Shown: positions 44,494 to 52,877 of the stretch, one piece after another
How positions within the stretch are numbered: position 1 is the stretch's first letter
How the letters are laid out: each line of letters opens with the position of its first letter
Assembly: GCF_900460065.1 (NCBI RefSeq)
Contig: NZ_UAVD01000033.1
Coordinates: 310,001 to 374,000 of the forward strand
Direction of reading: 5' to 3'
Source of the DNA: Streptomyces griseus
Lineage (GTDB): Bacteria; Actinomycetota; Actinomycetes; Streptomycetales; Streptomycetaceae
Length of the DNA: 64,000 nucleotides
Program-made: the position numbers and the translations under genes
Notes under the pieces: generated by a model
The model's database searches: none
Told to the model about the DNA's origin: nothing
What the model saw: the letters and a program-made list of their open reading frames with translations, nothing else

Positions 44494-45822
44494 TCATGAG
44501 CGAATCGTGAGCGTCCGCCCCGCCCCGGGCCGCGACCGGGCGGGCGCGAGCCGCAGGACGAACTCCGCGCCGCCGCCGGGACGCGCCCGGACGGACAGCG
44601 ACCCCCGGTGGGCCTCCGCGATCCGCCGCACCAGCGACAGGCCGATCCCCGTTCCCCCGCCCGGCGAACTGAACCGCTCCGTCAGCTCCGGCAGCCTGGC
44701 CGGAGCCACGCCCGGGCCCCGGTCGGCGACCCGCACCTCCGGTCCGCACACGGTCACCAGCAGTTCGGCCCCGTCCGGCGGCACCCCGGGAACCCGGCCG
44801 TGCCGCACGGCGTTGTCCAGCAGATTGCGCACCGCGACCCGCACGAGCGCGGCGTCCGCCTCGACCACCGACTCCTCCAGCCGCGACTCCAGGCCGGGCC
44901 CGCCCTCCGGCAACTCCGCACACACCTCCTCGACGAGCTGGTCCAGGCGCAGCGGCTCCGCCCGTACGACGTCCGCCGCGGCCTCCAGCCGCCCCCGGGT
45001 CAGCAGGTTCTCCACGACGTCGGCCATCCGGTCGGCCGCCCGCCGGATCCGGGGCAGCTGCCCCTCCAGGCCGCCCGGAGCCCCGGCGGCCACCTCCACC
45101 GATCCGCGCATCACCGCGACCGGGGTCCGCAGTTCGTGCGCCGCGTCGGCCAGCAGCCGCTCCTGCTGCTCCAGCGCCTCCCAGGCCGGCCGCAGGCTCC
45201 GCCCGGAGAGGACGTGCCCGGTCAGCGCGGCCAGCGCCGTCAGCGCACCGGCCCCGATGACGAGCGAGAGGACCAGACTGCGGTGCTCGGCCGCCCCGCG
45301 CTCCGGATCCCCGACCGCGACGGCCGCGCCCGCCACCTCGTCGGTGGCGTCGTGGTAGAACGGCACGGCCAGCAGCCGGACGGGCTCTCCCGTACGGTCG
45401 CGTGCCCCGGTCCGTACCGGCCCTTCCTCGTCCATCGCCGAACGGGCCACTTCCCGGACCGTGCCGGCCGCCACGGCGAACTGCGCGGTGCGCCCCCGGA
45501 ACACGGTGACCGGTCCACCGCCGGGACGGCGCTCCACCACCAGGACCTGCGGGGTTCCCGAGGTCGCCTCGTCGTCCGCGAGCCCGTCCAGCCGGATCCG
45601 GTCGTCCTCGTAGTAGACGAGCGAGGCCGCGACGGACGCCCGGCGGCGCATCTCGTCGTACTCGGCGTCCATCCGTGCCCGGTCGTCGGTACGGATCACC
45701 AGCCAGGACAGGCAGGCCAGTCCGACGACGGTGATCAGCGTGTACGCGGCGGTCAGCCGCAGCCGCAGCCGGTGCAGCCGCCTCCGGGCCGGGGAGCGGC
45801 GCCGCGGTACGGGGGCCGCCAT
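44494..45822 (-). CDS. Sensor histidine kinase
   Basis: 442 residues from the ATG at 45822. TM1 (about 24-44), an extracytoplasmic segment of about 135 residues, TM2 (about 183-205), then HisKA with His229 in ADAAHELRTPVAVMRGSVE and the HATPase domain (NLLDNAVRH N-box, VADRGPGVAP G1, GTGIGLSLVRRIAEAH G2). The ATG overlaps the response-regulator stop (TGATG), so both are co-translated. The signal is unknown. The GH114 gene downstream may belong to the same transcript. Confidence 0.93.
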   Translation of the reverse strand: MAAPVPRRRSPARRRLHRLRLRLTAAYTLITVVGLACLSWLVIRTDDRARMDAEYDEMRRRASVAASLVYYEDDRIRLDGLADDEATSGTPQVLVVERRPGGGPVTVFRGRTAQFAVAAGTVREVARSAMDEEGPVRTGARDRTGEPVRLLAVPFYHDATDEVAGAAVAVGDPERGAAEHRSLVLSLVIGAGALTALAALTGHVLSGRSLRPAWEALEQQERLLADAAHELRTPVAVMRGSVEVAAGAPGGLEGQLPRIRRAADRMADVVENLLTRGRLEAAADVVRAEPLRLDQLVEEVCAELPEGGPGLESRLEESVVEADAALVRVAVRNLLDNAVRHGRVPGVPPDGAELLVTVCGPEVRVADRGPGVAPARLPELTERFSSPGGGTGIGLSLVRRIAEAHRGSLSVRARPGGGAEFVLRLAPARSRPGAGRTLTIRS

Positions 45823-46496
45823 CAGGACGGCCCCGGATCCGCCGACAGCAGGAATCCCTGCCCGCGCACGGTGTGCACCAGGCCGGGGGAGCCGAGCTTG
45901 CGCCGCAGCCCCGCCACCACGGCGTCGACCACGTTGGAGACCGGGTCGGCCATCTCGTCCCAGCAGTGCTCCAGCAGCCCGGTGCGGGTGACGACGGTGT
46001 CCCGGTGGACGAGGAGTTGCTGGAGCACGGCGTACTCCTTCGGGCTCAGCGACAGCAGCACACCACCGCGCCGCACCTCGTGCCGTGCCACGTCCATGAC
46101 CACGTCGGCGCAGCCGAGGAAGGAGGGGAGCCGTGCCGACGCCCGGCGGCTCAGGCCCCGGACGCGCAGGACGAGCTCGCGCATCGAGAACGGTTTGGCC
46201 AGATAGTCGTCCGCTCCGCTCTCCAGCCCCCGCAGCCGCTCGTCCAGGGAGTCCAGGGCGGTGAGGCACAGGACGGGCACCGACCAGCCGGCCCGGCGCC
46301 TGCCCTCCAGCGGCGCGAGGGTGTCGCCGGAGGGCACCATCCGGTCCAGCACCACACAGTCGTACGCGCTCAGGTGCAGCAGTACGTCCGCCTCCGGCCA
46401 GTCCGACGCGCAGTCCACGGCGAAGCCGCCGTCGCGCAGCCCGGCCGCGATCACGTCCCGCAGGTCGTCGTCGTCCTCCACCAGCAGCACACGCAT
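45822..46496 (-). CDS. OmpR-family response regulator
   Basis: 224 residues. Receiver with acidic pocket LLVEDDDDL, phospho-Asp51 in DCVVLDRMVP and Lys101 in DDYLAKPFSMRELVLRV. C-terminal winged helix: SLSPKEYAVLQQLLVHRDTVVTRTGLLEHCW ... VDAVVAGLRRKLG ... VHTVRGQGFLL. Pairs with the kinase encoded by the overlapping downstream gene. Regulon unknown. Confidence 0.94.
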   Translation of the reverse strand: MRVLLVEDDDDLRDVIAAGLRDGGFAVDCASDWPEADVLLHLSAYDCVVLDRMVPSGDTLAPLEGRRRAGWSVPVLCLTALDSLDERLRGLESGADDYLAKPFSMRELVLRVRGLSRRASARLPSFLGCADVVMDVARHEVRRGGVLLSLSPKEYAVLQQLLVHRDTVVTRTGLLEHCWDEMADPVSNVVDAVVAGLRRKLGSPGLVHTVRGQGFLLSADPGPS

Positions 46497-46579
46497 GGGG
46501 AGGATGCCTCCGATGTCTTGTCCGGCGGGGGAGACCCGCCATCCTAAGGCGTGCCGCGCATCCGCTCCGAGCCGCCCCG

Positions 46580-47650
46580 TCAGGCCGGTGAGGCCTCCAC
46601 GATCTGGAACGTGTTGGGCGCGGGCAGCGGGGTCACGCTCCGCAGGGCGAAGCCGCCCGCCGTGCACAGGGCGGCGAAATCGTCCGCGGTCCGCTCCCGG
46701 CCGCCGACGTTGACGAGCATGTTGAGGTCGCTGAGGTAGACGTTGTCCGGCCGGTCCGCCGGCACGGTGGCGGGCAGTACCGGTTCGACGATCAGGAGCG
46801 AGCCGTGGTCGGGGATGACGTCCCGGATGTGCCGCAGGATGACCGCGCACCGCGCGTCGTCCCAGTCGTGGATGATGCTCTTGAGGAGATAGAGGTCGCC
46901 GCCGGCCGGGGCGGAGGCGAAGAAGTCGCCGGTCTCCAGGGTGACGCGTCCGTCCAGGCCCTCCCGGGCCAGCCGTCGCGGGGCCTGCGCGAGGCCTTCT
47001 GCCGTGTCGAACAGGACGCCCCGCGGTTCCTGGTGCGCGCGGAGGATCGAGGCCAGGAGGGTGCCGTCGCCCCCGCCGATGTCCACGAGCCGCTGGAAGC
47101 GCCCGAAGTCGTAGTGGTGCGGGACGGTTTCGGCGGTCAGCCGTGTGCCCTGGCTCATCGCCTCGTTGAACGCGGCGGACAGCTCGGGGTGTTCCCTGAG
47201 ATGACCGAAGAAGTCGGTCCCGAACACCGTGTCGAACGTGGTCTCTCCCGTACGGACGCTCTCGTCCAGCAGGTCCCAGCCCCGCAGCATCACCGGGTCG
47301 GTGAACATCCGGGCCATGGCGACCATCGTGCCCGGTGCGTCGGCGCGCAGGACGTTGCCCGCTGCGGTGGTCCGGAAGGCGCCCGGCTCCGGTTCGGACA
47401 GCAGTTGGAGTCCGGCCAGGGCTCGCAGAAGGCGCAGCGTCGCCCGCGGGTGGGTGCCGAGGGAACCGGCGAGTGCTTCGGCACGCAGCTCACCCGTCCC
47501 GATCCGGTCGAAGACGCCCAACCGCAGTGCCGTGCCCAGCGCTTGGGTGGCCATCTGGCCGAGCACCAGCCGGGACACCGCCTTGCGGGCCTGCCAATCG
47601 GCTGTTGCTCCACGGCTGTTGTCGGCGACCTGTTCATGATGGGCCGTCAT
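46580..47650 (-). CDS. SAM-dependent O-methyltransferase (plant COMT/hydroxyneurosporene type)
   Basis: 356 residues from the ATG at 47650 (AGGGGAGGG upstream). An N-terminal dimerisation winged helix (ALRLGVFDRIGTGELRAEALAGSLGT) precedes the SAM-binding LVDIGGGDGTLLASILR. LLKSIIHDWDDARC carries the conserved His-Asp-Trp catalytic segment, and DLNMLVNVGGRERTADDFAAL the end motif. Such enzymes methylate phenolic hydroxyls in natural products, but no biosynthetic cluster surrounds it. Upstream lies a perfect palindrome at 47677-47690. Confidence 0.9.
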   Translation of the reverse strand: MTAHHEQVADNSRGATADWQARKAVSRLVLGQMATQALGTALRLGVFDRIGTGELRAEALAGSLGTHPRATLRLLRALAGLQLLSEPEPGAFRTTAAGNVLRADAPGTMVAMARMFTDPVMLRGWDLLDESVRTGETTFDTVFGTDFFGHLREHPELSAAFNEAMSQGTRLTAETVPHHYDFGRFQRLVDIGGGDGTLLASILRAHQEPRGVLFDTAEGLAQAPRRLAREGLDGRVTLETGDFFASAPAGGDLYLLKSIIHDWDDARCAVILRHIRDVIPDHGSLLIVEPVLPATVPADRPDNVYLSDLNMLVNVGGRERTADDFAALCTAGGFALRSVTPLPAPNTFQIVEASPA

Positions 47651-47676
47651 CGTCCGCCCTCCCCTTTTTGGTTGCT

Positions 47677-47690
47677 CAAACCTAGGTTTG
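47677..47690. promoter_or_regulatory. Perfect 14-bp palindrome, candidate operator
   Basis: CAAACCTAGGTTTG, 27 bp before the methyltransferase ATG and close to where its transcript should start. It resembles operators of TetR/MarR/PadR-type repressors. The adjacent LysR-type gene belongs to a different unit and is unlikely to bind such a site. Confidence 0.5.
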
Positions 47691-47757
47691 GGAGGATCGC
47701 GGTGACAATCACCCATAGGTGTGGCGAGCGTGTCCCGGCGCGGGACGGGAGCGCCGG

Positions 47758-48678
47758 TCAGTTCGGCGGGGCCTCGTCGAGTGCCTCGGCGGCCTCCGCG
47801 GCCACCGCCTCGGCGACGGCCGCCAGGGCGGGCGATTCCAGCTTCCACTGCTGCCAGTACAGCGGGACGTCCACGGTGGGCTCAGGGGCGAGCCGCACCA
47901 GCCGGCCGTCGCTCAGCAACGGCTCCGCCTGGACCTCGGGCACCATGCCCCAGCCCATCCCCGACGCCACGGCGTTCGCGAACCCCTCCGAGGTGGGTAC
48001 CAGGTGGCGACGGGCGCTCGGCCGGGCGCCGGGGCCGAGCCGGCGCACGAAGGCGTCCTGGAGATCGTCGCGCCTGTCGAAGCAGACCACCGGAGCTTCG
48101 CCGATCAGCTCGCGCAACGCGGTGCCGTCCCGCCGTCCCAGCCACCGGTCGGCGAAACCGGGACTGGCCACCGGCAGGTAGCGCATGCGGCCCAGCCGCC
48201 GGACCGAACAGCCCGTCACCGCCTCCGGCGACGAGGTCACCGCGGCCATCGCCAGCCCCTCCCGCAGCAGGGCGGCCGTATGGTCCTGGTCCTCCCGGCG
48301 CAGCTCGTAGCAGAGTCCCAACTCCTCCGGCACGCGCCGCAGGGCTGCCAGGAACCAGGTCGCCAGGGAATCGGAGTTCACCGCGATCGGCAGGAGCGTC
48401 GGCTCGCCCGGCCCGGACATCCCGAGCGCCGCCTGCGCGTCGTGCTCCAGCCTGGCCAGCTGGCGGGCGAAGCGCACCACCACCTCACCGGACTCGGTGG
48501 GGCGCACCGGCTTCGTGCGCATCAGCAGTACCCGGCCGGTGCGCTGCTCCAGCGCCTTCACCCGCTGACTGACCGCCGACGGGGTCAGCCGCAGGGCGGT
48601 CGCCGCCGAGTCGAAGGTGCCTTCGTCGACCACGGCCAGCAGGGTCCGCACCTGGTCGAGAGGAAGCTCGGACATCAT
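47758..48678 (-). CDS. lysG: LysR-family regulator, LysG/ArgP type
   Basis: 306 residues. N-terminal LTTR helix-turn-helix LDQVRTLLAVVDEGTFDSAATALRLTPSAVSQRVKALEQRTGRVLL is characteristic of the ArgP/LysG subgroup (VDEGTFDxAAxxLxxTPSAVSQRIKALE). The C-terminal co-inducer domain follows. Divergent from the LysE-type exporter with 65 bp between, exactly the lysG-lysE layout in which LysG activates export when basic amino acids accumulate. Assignment by family and context. Confidence 0.92.
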   Translation of the reverse strand: MMSELPLDQVRTLLAVVDEGTFDSAATALRLTPSAVSQRVKALEQRTGRVLLMRTKPVRPTESGEVVVRFARQLARLEHDAQAALGMSGPGEPTLLPIAVNSDSLATWFLAALRRVPEELGLCYELRREDQDHTAALLREGLAMAAVTSSPEAVTGCSVRRLGRMRYLPVASPGFADRWLGRRDGTALRELIGEAPVVCFDRRDDLQDAFVRRLGPGARPSARRHLVPTSEGFANAVASGMGWGMVPEVQAEPLLSDGRLVRLAPEPTVDVPLYWQQWKLESPALAAVAEAVAAEAAEALDEAPPN

Positions 48679-48682
48679 GAGC

Positions 48683-48708
48683 GCTAATGATACGTAAGAA
48701 TCTTTAGC
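48683..48708. promoter_or_regulatory. Candidate LysG binding site
   Basis: GCTAA (48683-48687) and TTAGC (48704-48708) form an inverted pair in the only A+T-rich part of the lysG-lysE intergenic region, placed as expected for a LysR-type activator site serving both genes. Confidence 0.45.
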
Positions 48709-48743
48709 TGGACACCGGGATTCCTGCTCCGTAGCGTCGCCGC

Positions 48744-49355
48744 ATGACGAACGCCCTGACCACAGCAGCCGCCGGTTTCGGCACCGGACTCTCCCTCATC
48801 GTCGCCATCGGAGCGCAGAACGCCCTGGTGCTGCGCCAGGGCGTCCGCCGCGACGGCGTTCTCGCGGTGGTCGGGATCTGCGCCCTGTCCGACGCGGTGC
48901 TCATCGCGCTGGGGGTCGCCGGCGTCGGGGCTCTCGTCGTTGCCTGGCCGTCGGCGCTCACGGTGGTGGGGCTGCTCGGCGCCGTGTTCCTGATCGGTTA
49001 CGGCCTGCTCGCCGCGCGCCGGGTCCTGCGGCCGTCTGCCCTGCGCGCGGCGGACGCTCCGGCTGCCTCGCGCCGGGGCGTGGTGCTGACCTGTCTGGCG
49101 ATGACCTGGCTCAACCCCCACGTGTACCTCGACACCGTGTTTCTGCTGGGGTCGGTCGCGGCCGACCGGGGGCCGCTGCGCTGGACCTTCGGCCTCGGCG
49201 CGATCCTCGCCAGCGTGTGCTGGTTCGCCGCGCTCGGGTTCGGCGCCCGACTGCTGAGCGGAGTCCTCGCGCGGCCCTCCGCGTGGCGGGTGCTGGACGG
49301 TCTGGTCGCCGTGACGATGATCGGCCTCGGCGTCAGGCTGGCGCTGAGCGCCTGA
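48744..49355 (+). CDS. lysE: LysE/ArgO-family amino-acid exporter
   Basis: 203 residues, six hydrophobic helices. GFGTGLSLIVAIGAQNALVLRQG is the family's N-terminal signature and MTWLNPHVYLDTVFLLGSVA the mid-protein one. Exports lysine and/or arginine from the cytoplasm. Divergent from lysG. Identity of the amino acid not certain. Confidence 0.94.
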   Translation: MTNALTTAAAGFGTGLSLIVAIGAQNALVLRQGVRRDGVLAVVGICALSDAVLIALGVAGVGALVVAWPSALTVVGLLGAVFLIGYGLLAARRVLRPSALRAADAPAASRRGVVLTCLAMTWLNPHVYLDTVFLLGSVAADRGPLRWTFGLGAILASVCWFAALGFGARLLSGVLARPSAWRVLDGLVAVTMIGLGVRLALSA

Positions 49356-49464
49356 GTCCTTTTCCGTGGCCAGAGGCCTGCCGGGACGCTCCCCGCGTCC
49401 GGGGGCCGGGATGCCCGCCCGGCGTACCATGCCATGATCGCCATCTTTCGACAGGATCGGTGCC

Positions 49465-49611
49465 ATGGGAAGCGCGCGACGGGCCGTCGTTCTCGCTCTG
49501 CCGGGGTGCGTCCGACCGGGCTCGGCCTCCCGGGCCGACCGCGGACGGGCGCGCGGGAAAAGGGAGCGGATGCCGCCTTTCGTACCGTCGGCGCCCCGGG
49601 AATTCCGGTAA
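49465..49611 (+). pseudogene. Possible 5' stub of a GlxA-family regulator gene
   Basis: The frame starts MGSARRAVVLALPGC. 'RR-VVVLALPG-' is how GlxA/DJ-1-AraC-type regulators begin, but after 15 codons the sequence turns to Arg/Gly-rich noise and stops at a TAA. It may be the truncated start of a lost gene next to the afsA locus, or chance. Tentative. Confidence 0.3.
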
Positions 49612-49678
49612 ACGGCGCGGCCTGTGAGATGCATTTCCCGGATGTCCGCGGCCCTGCAAGATCCGTCCGGCCATGGAG

Positions 49679-49702
49679 AAAAAAACCGATTATTCTGTAT
49701 CT
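49679..49702. promoter_or_regulatory. Candidate gamma-butyrolactone autoregulatory element
   Basis: On the minus strand the 24 bases read AGATACAGAATA then ATCGGTTTTTTT. Streptomyces autoregulatory elements bound by ArpA/ScbR/BarA-type receptors have the form AGATACATACC-AACCGGTTCTTTT (as I recall BarA's site); about 18 of 24 positions agree. It lies 61 bp before afsA, the position where such receptors repress afsA-type genes. It is the most A+T-rich patch in the area. Confidence 0.55.
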
Positions 49703-49763
49703 TGTCCTACCAGTACGCGCATCGCAGGAACGGCTCGCCACTACATGACCCCTGGGGGGAGTT

Positions 49764-50708
49764 ATGCCCGAAGCAGCAGTCTTGATCGATCCGGTGCCGA
49801 CTATGGACGCGGAGGCCGAGGTGGTGCATCCCGTGGGGATCGAGATGGTGCACCGGACCAGGCCGGAGGACGCCTTTCCGCGCAACTGGGTACGCCTGGG
49901 GCGCGACCGGTTCGCGGTGGAAGCGGTCCTTCCGCACGACCATCCCTTCTTCGCTCCGGTGGGTGACGACCTGCACGATCCGCTGCTGGTCGCGGAGGCC
50001 ATGCGGCAGGCGGCCATGCTCGCCTTCCACGCCGGGTACGGGATCCCGCTCGGCTACCACTTCCTCCTGACGGAGCTGGACTACGTCTGCCATCCCGAGC
50101 ACCTCGGCGTGGGGGGCGAGCCCACCGAGATCGGCCTGGAGGTGTTCTGCTCCGACCTGAAGTGGCGGGCCGGGCTCCCGGCGCAGGGGCGCGTCGGCTG
50201 GGCGGTGCACCGGGGCGACCGGCTCGCCGCGACGGGGGTGGCGGCGACCCGGTTCAGCACGCCCAAGGCCTACCGGCGGATGCGCGGCGACGTCCCGGTC
50301 GAGGGCATATCCCTACCGGAGACCGCGCCGGTCCCGGCCTCGCCGGCGGGCCGCGCCCGCGTCGAGGACGTGGTGCTCTCGGGGACGGGGCGGGAGGGAG
50401 TCTGGGAACTGCGCGTGGACACCCGGCATCCGACCCTCTTCCAGCGCCCCAACGACCACGTCCCGGGCATGCTCCTGCTGGAGGCGGCCCGTCAGGCCGC
50501 GTGCCTGGTGGCGGGGCCCGCCGGAATCGTTCCGGTGGAGGCGCGCACCCGGTTCCACCGGTACTCCGAGTTCGGCAGCCCGTGCTGGATAGGGGCGGTG
50601 GTCCAGCCGGGGGCGGACGAGGATACGGTGACCGTCCGGGTGACAGGCCATCAGGACGGCGAGACGGTCTTCTCCACGGTCCTGTCCGGCCCCCGGGCCC
50701 ACGGCTGA
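49764..50708 (+). CDS. afsA: AfsA-family gamma-butyrolactone biosynthesis protein
   Basis: 314 residues with two AfsA repeats (hot-dog-like). The first is about 25-145 (EMVHRTRPEDAFPRNWVRLG, HDHPFFAPVGDDLHDPLLVAEAMRQA); the second about 205-310 (DTRHPTLFQRPNDHVPGMLLLEAARQA, RFHRYSEFGSP). AfsA condenses a beta-ketoacyl-ACP chain with dihydroxyacetone phosphate, the committed step to A-factor-type signals. GGGGGGAG precedes the ATG. The NmrA-type reductase gene follows after 12 nt. An autoregulatory-element-like site lies upstream; no receptor gene is in view. Confidence 0.94.
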   Translation: MPEAAVLIDPVPTMDAEAEVVHPVGIEMVHRTRPEDAFPRNWVRLGRDRFAVEAVLPHDHPFFAPVGDDLHDPLLVAEAMRQAAMLAFHAGYGIPLGYHFLLTELDYVCHPEHLGVGGEPTEIGLEVFCSDLKWRAGLPAQGRVGWAVHRGDRLAATGVAATRFSTPKAYRRMRGDVPVEGISLPETAPVPASPAGRARVEDVVLSGTGREGVWELRVDTRHPTLFQRPNDHVPGMLLLEAARQAACLVAGPAGIVPVEARTRFHRYSEFGSPCWIGAVVQPGADEDTVTVRVTGHQDGETVFSTVLSGPRAHG

Positions 50709-50720
50709 GAGGTTCCCCGA

Positions 50721-51569
50721 GTGATTCTCGTGACCGGTGCGACCGGAGCGGTGGGCCGTGAGGTCGCCGGACGGCTGGCGGATGCCGGACCCGTGCGGAT
50801 CCTCGCGCGGCGCCCCGAGCGGCTCACGGTGCGGGGGACAGGGGTCGAGGTCGTCCAGGGCGCCTACGGCGACCGCGCCGCTCTCGACCGGGCGCTGCGG
50901 GGCGTCGACGCGGTGTTCCTGGTGACGAACGACCCGACGGAGCCCGACGACGAGCGGGTCGCCGCCGCGGCGGCCGCGGCGGGCGTACGCCACCTGGTCA
51001 AGCTGTCCATGATGGCGGTGGAGGAACCGGACGCCGAGGACTTCATCACCCGGCGTCAGCGGGAGAACGAACAGGCGGTCAGGGACTCGGGGGTCCCGTG
51101 GACGTTCGTGCGTCCCAGGACGTTCATGTCCAACACCCTCTCCTGGGCCCCCGGCATCAGGTCGGCGGGCGTGGTTCGCGCCCTGTACGGCGACGCTCCC
51201 GTCGCGTGCGTCGATCCGCGCGACGTCGCCGCGGTGGCTGTCGCCGCTCTCACCGGTACGGGGCACGAGGGCAGGGCGTACGCCGTGTCGGGCCCGGAGG
51301 CGATCACCGCGCGGGAGCAGACGGCCCAGCTCTCCCGAGTGCTGGGGCGGCCGTTGCGCTTCGAGGAACTGGGCGTCGACGCCGCGCGTACGGCCCTGAT
51401 GGCGAAGTACCCACCGCCCGTCGCGGAGGCCTTCCTGCAGAGCGCGGAGCGGCAGCGGACGGGAGCGAAGGCGTCCGTGGTGCCCACGGTCCAAGAGCTG
51501 ACGGGGCGTCCGGCGAGGCCGTTCCGCGACTGGTCGGCCGAGCACGCGGAGGCGTTCGCGCCGGAATGA
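50721..51569 (+). CDS. NmrA-type NAD(P)-binding reductase
   Basis: 282 residues from a GTG 12 nt after afsA. Rossmann fold with MILVTGATGAVGREVAGRLA (GxTGxxG), ILARRPERL (NADPH-type Arg) and VFLVTNDP; SMMAVEEP replaces the usual catalytic stretch. It belongs to the NmrA/azoreductase-like atypical short-chain family, not the BprA/ScbB type of reductase. By co-transcription with afsA it may reduce a butenolide or 6-keto intermediate of the signal, but that is inference. Confidence 0.85.
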   Translation: MILVTGATGAVGREVAGRLADAGPVRILARRPERLTVRGTGVEVVQGAYGDRAALDRALRGVDAVFLVTNDPTEPDDERVAAAAAAAGVRHLVKLSMMAVEEPDAEDFITRRQRENEQAVRDSGVPWTFVRPRTFMSNTLSWAPGIRSAGVVRALYGDAPVACVDPRDVAAVAVAALTGTGHEGRAYAVSGPEAITAREQTAQLSRVLGRPLRFEELGVDAARTALMAKYPPPVAEAFLQSAERQRTGAKASVVPTVQELTGRPARPFRDWSAEHAEAFAPE

Positions 51570-51797
51570 GGCCGCTGCCGGGGAGAGCCTCTTTTCCCAG
51601 GGTAGTTACGCAATTACCGGCGGGCGCCGGACAATCGCGGCCCCGTGCCCATTCCCTTTCCGGCCGGCTTTCACGGATCGCGGTGGAGGGAGTCCCGGCA
51701 AAGGCCCGGAAGACGCCGCCGCATTTCTCCGTACTCCGAAAAGGAAACGGGTGCGCCGGAATCGGCGTCTCCCGGCCCCGGGCGACCGGACCCGTCG

Positions 51798-52724
51798 TCA
51801 TCGCTCGCCGGCCCGGCCCCGCCCCGCCTCGTCGACCCGGCCCGCGTCCGCTCCCCAACTCGCCAGCAGCCGCAGGGACTGGGCCGACTCCGAGCCCGGT
51901 TCCGCGTGGTAGGTCACCAGATGCTGCTCCCCGTCGTCCGGGAGGTTCAGCGTCTCGTACGACAGGGTCAGCTCCCCGACGAGCGGATGCCGCAGCAGCT
52001 TGACGCCGTGGCCCTTCTCCTTGACGTTGTGCGTGGCCCACAGCCGCCGGAACTCGTCGCTCTTGACGGAGAGTTCGCCCACCAGCGCCGACAGCTCCGG
52101 ATCCTCGGGGTGGCAGCCCGCGTACAGCCGCAGATAGCTGACCATGTCCGAGGCCTTGGCATCCCAGTTCACGAACAGGTCCCGGCAGGCGGGGGAGAGG
52201 AACACCAGCCGGGCCCAGTTGCGCTCGGCCGGGGGCAGCGCACCCCAGTCACCGAACACCGCCGCCGCCATCGGGTTCCAGGCGAGGACGTCGGACCGCG
52301 CCCCGGTCACGTACGCGGGGATGCCGTCCATGCTGTCGAGCAGGTACAGCAGCCCCTTCCGCACCCGCTGCACCCTGGCCGGGCGGCGCTGCTTCCGGTG
52401 CCGGGGCTTGGCCAGGTGGGTCAGATGCGCGCTCTCGGCGTCCGTGAGCCGCAGCGCACGCGCGATCGCGTCGAGCACCTCGGCCGAGACGTTGCGCCCG
52501 TTGCCCTGTTCCAGGCGCGTGTAGTACGCCACGGACACCCCGGCCAGCTGCGCCAGCTCCTCCCGGCGCAGACCGGGCACCCGGCGGTGCCGGCCGAACT
52601 CCGGCAGGCCCACGTCCCCCGGTCGGAGCTTGGCCCTCCGGGTGCGCAGGAACTCGCTGAGCTCGGCGCGCCCGTCCAGCGGTTCGGGGGAGGCGGCCTC
52701 CGGCTGATCGTCCATGGCTTCCAT
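51798..52724 (-). CDS. XRE-family regulator with MmyB-like ligand domain
   Basis: 308 residues from the ATG at 52724 (GGAGGA just upstream; a second ATG at 52715 is possible). HTH: LSEFLRTRRAKLRPGDVGLP and RREELAQLAGVSVAYYTRLEQGNGRNVSAEVLDAIARALRLTD. The C-terminal MmyB-like domain (PAYVTGARSDVLAWNPMAAAVFGDW ... LFVNWDAKASDMVSYLRLYAG ... GVKLLRHPLVGELTLSYETLNLPD) may bind a fatty-acid-like ligand. Divergent from the alcohol dehydrogenase gene, which it probably regulates. Confidence 0.92.
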   Translation of the reverse strand: MEAMDDQPEAASPEPLDGRAELSEFLRTRRAKLRPGDVGLPEFGRHRRVPGLRREELAQLAGVSVAYYTRLEQGNGRNVSAEVLDAIARALRLTDAESAHLTHLAKPRHRKQRRPARVQRVRKGLLYLLDSMDGIPAYVTGARSDVLAWNPMAAAVFGDWGALPPAERNWARLVFLSPACRDLFVNWDAKASDMVSYLRLYAGCHPEDPELSALVGELSVKSDEFRRLWATHNVKEKGHGVKLLRHPLVGELTLSYETLNLPDDGEQHLVTYHAEPGSESAQSLRLLASWGADAGRVDEAGRGRAGER

Positions 52725-52877
52725 TATTCCTCCGATCCCCCGTCGTACGAGCGCGAGCCTGTCCCCGTCAGTAGTAGGACCGCTGGACGTAGGCAAAGGG
52801 GTGACCTGGGTAAACATCCTCGGCGGCGTGATGCTGGGAGACGTTCCTACCGCATCACCCAGAGGAGAACCTCCGGC

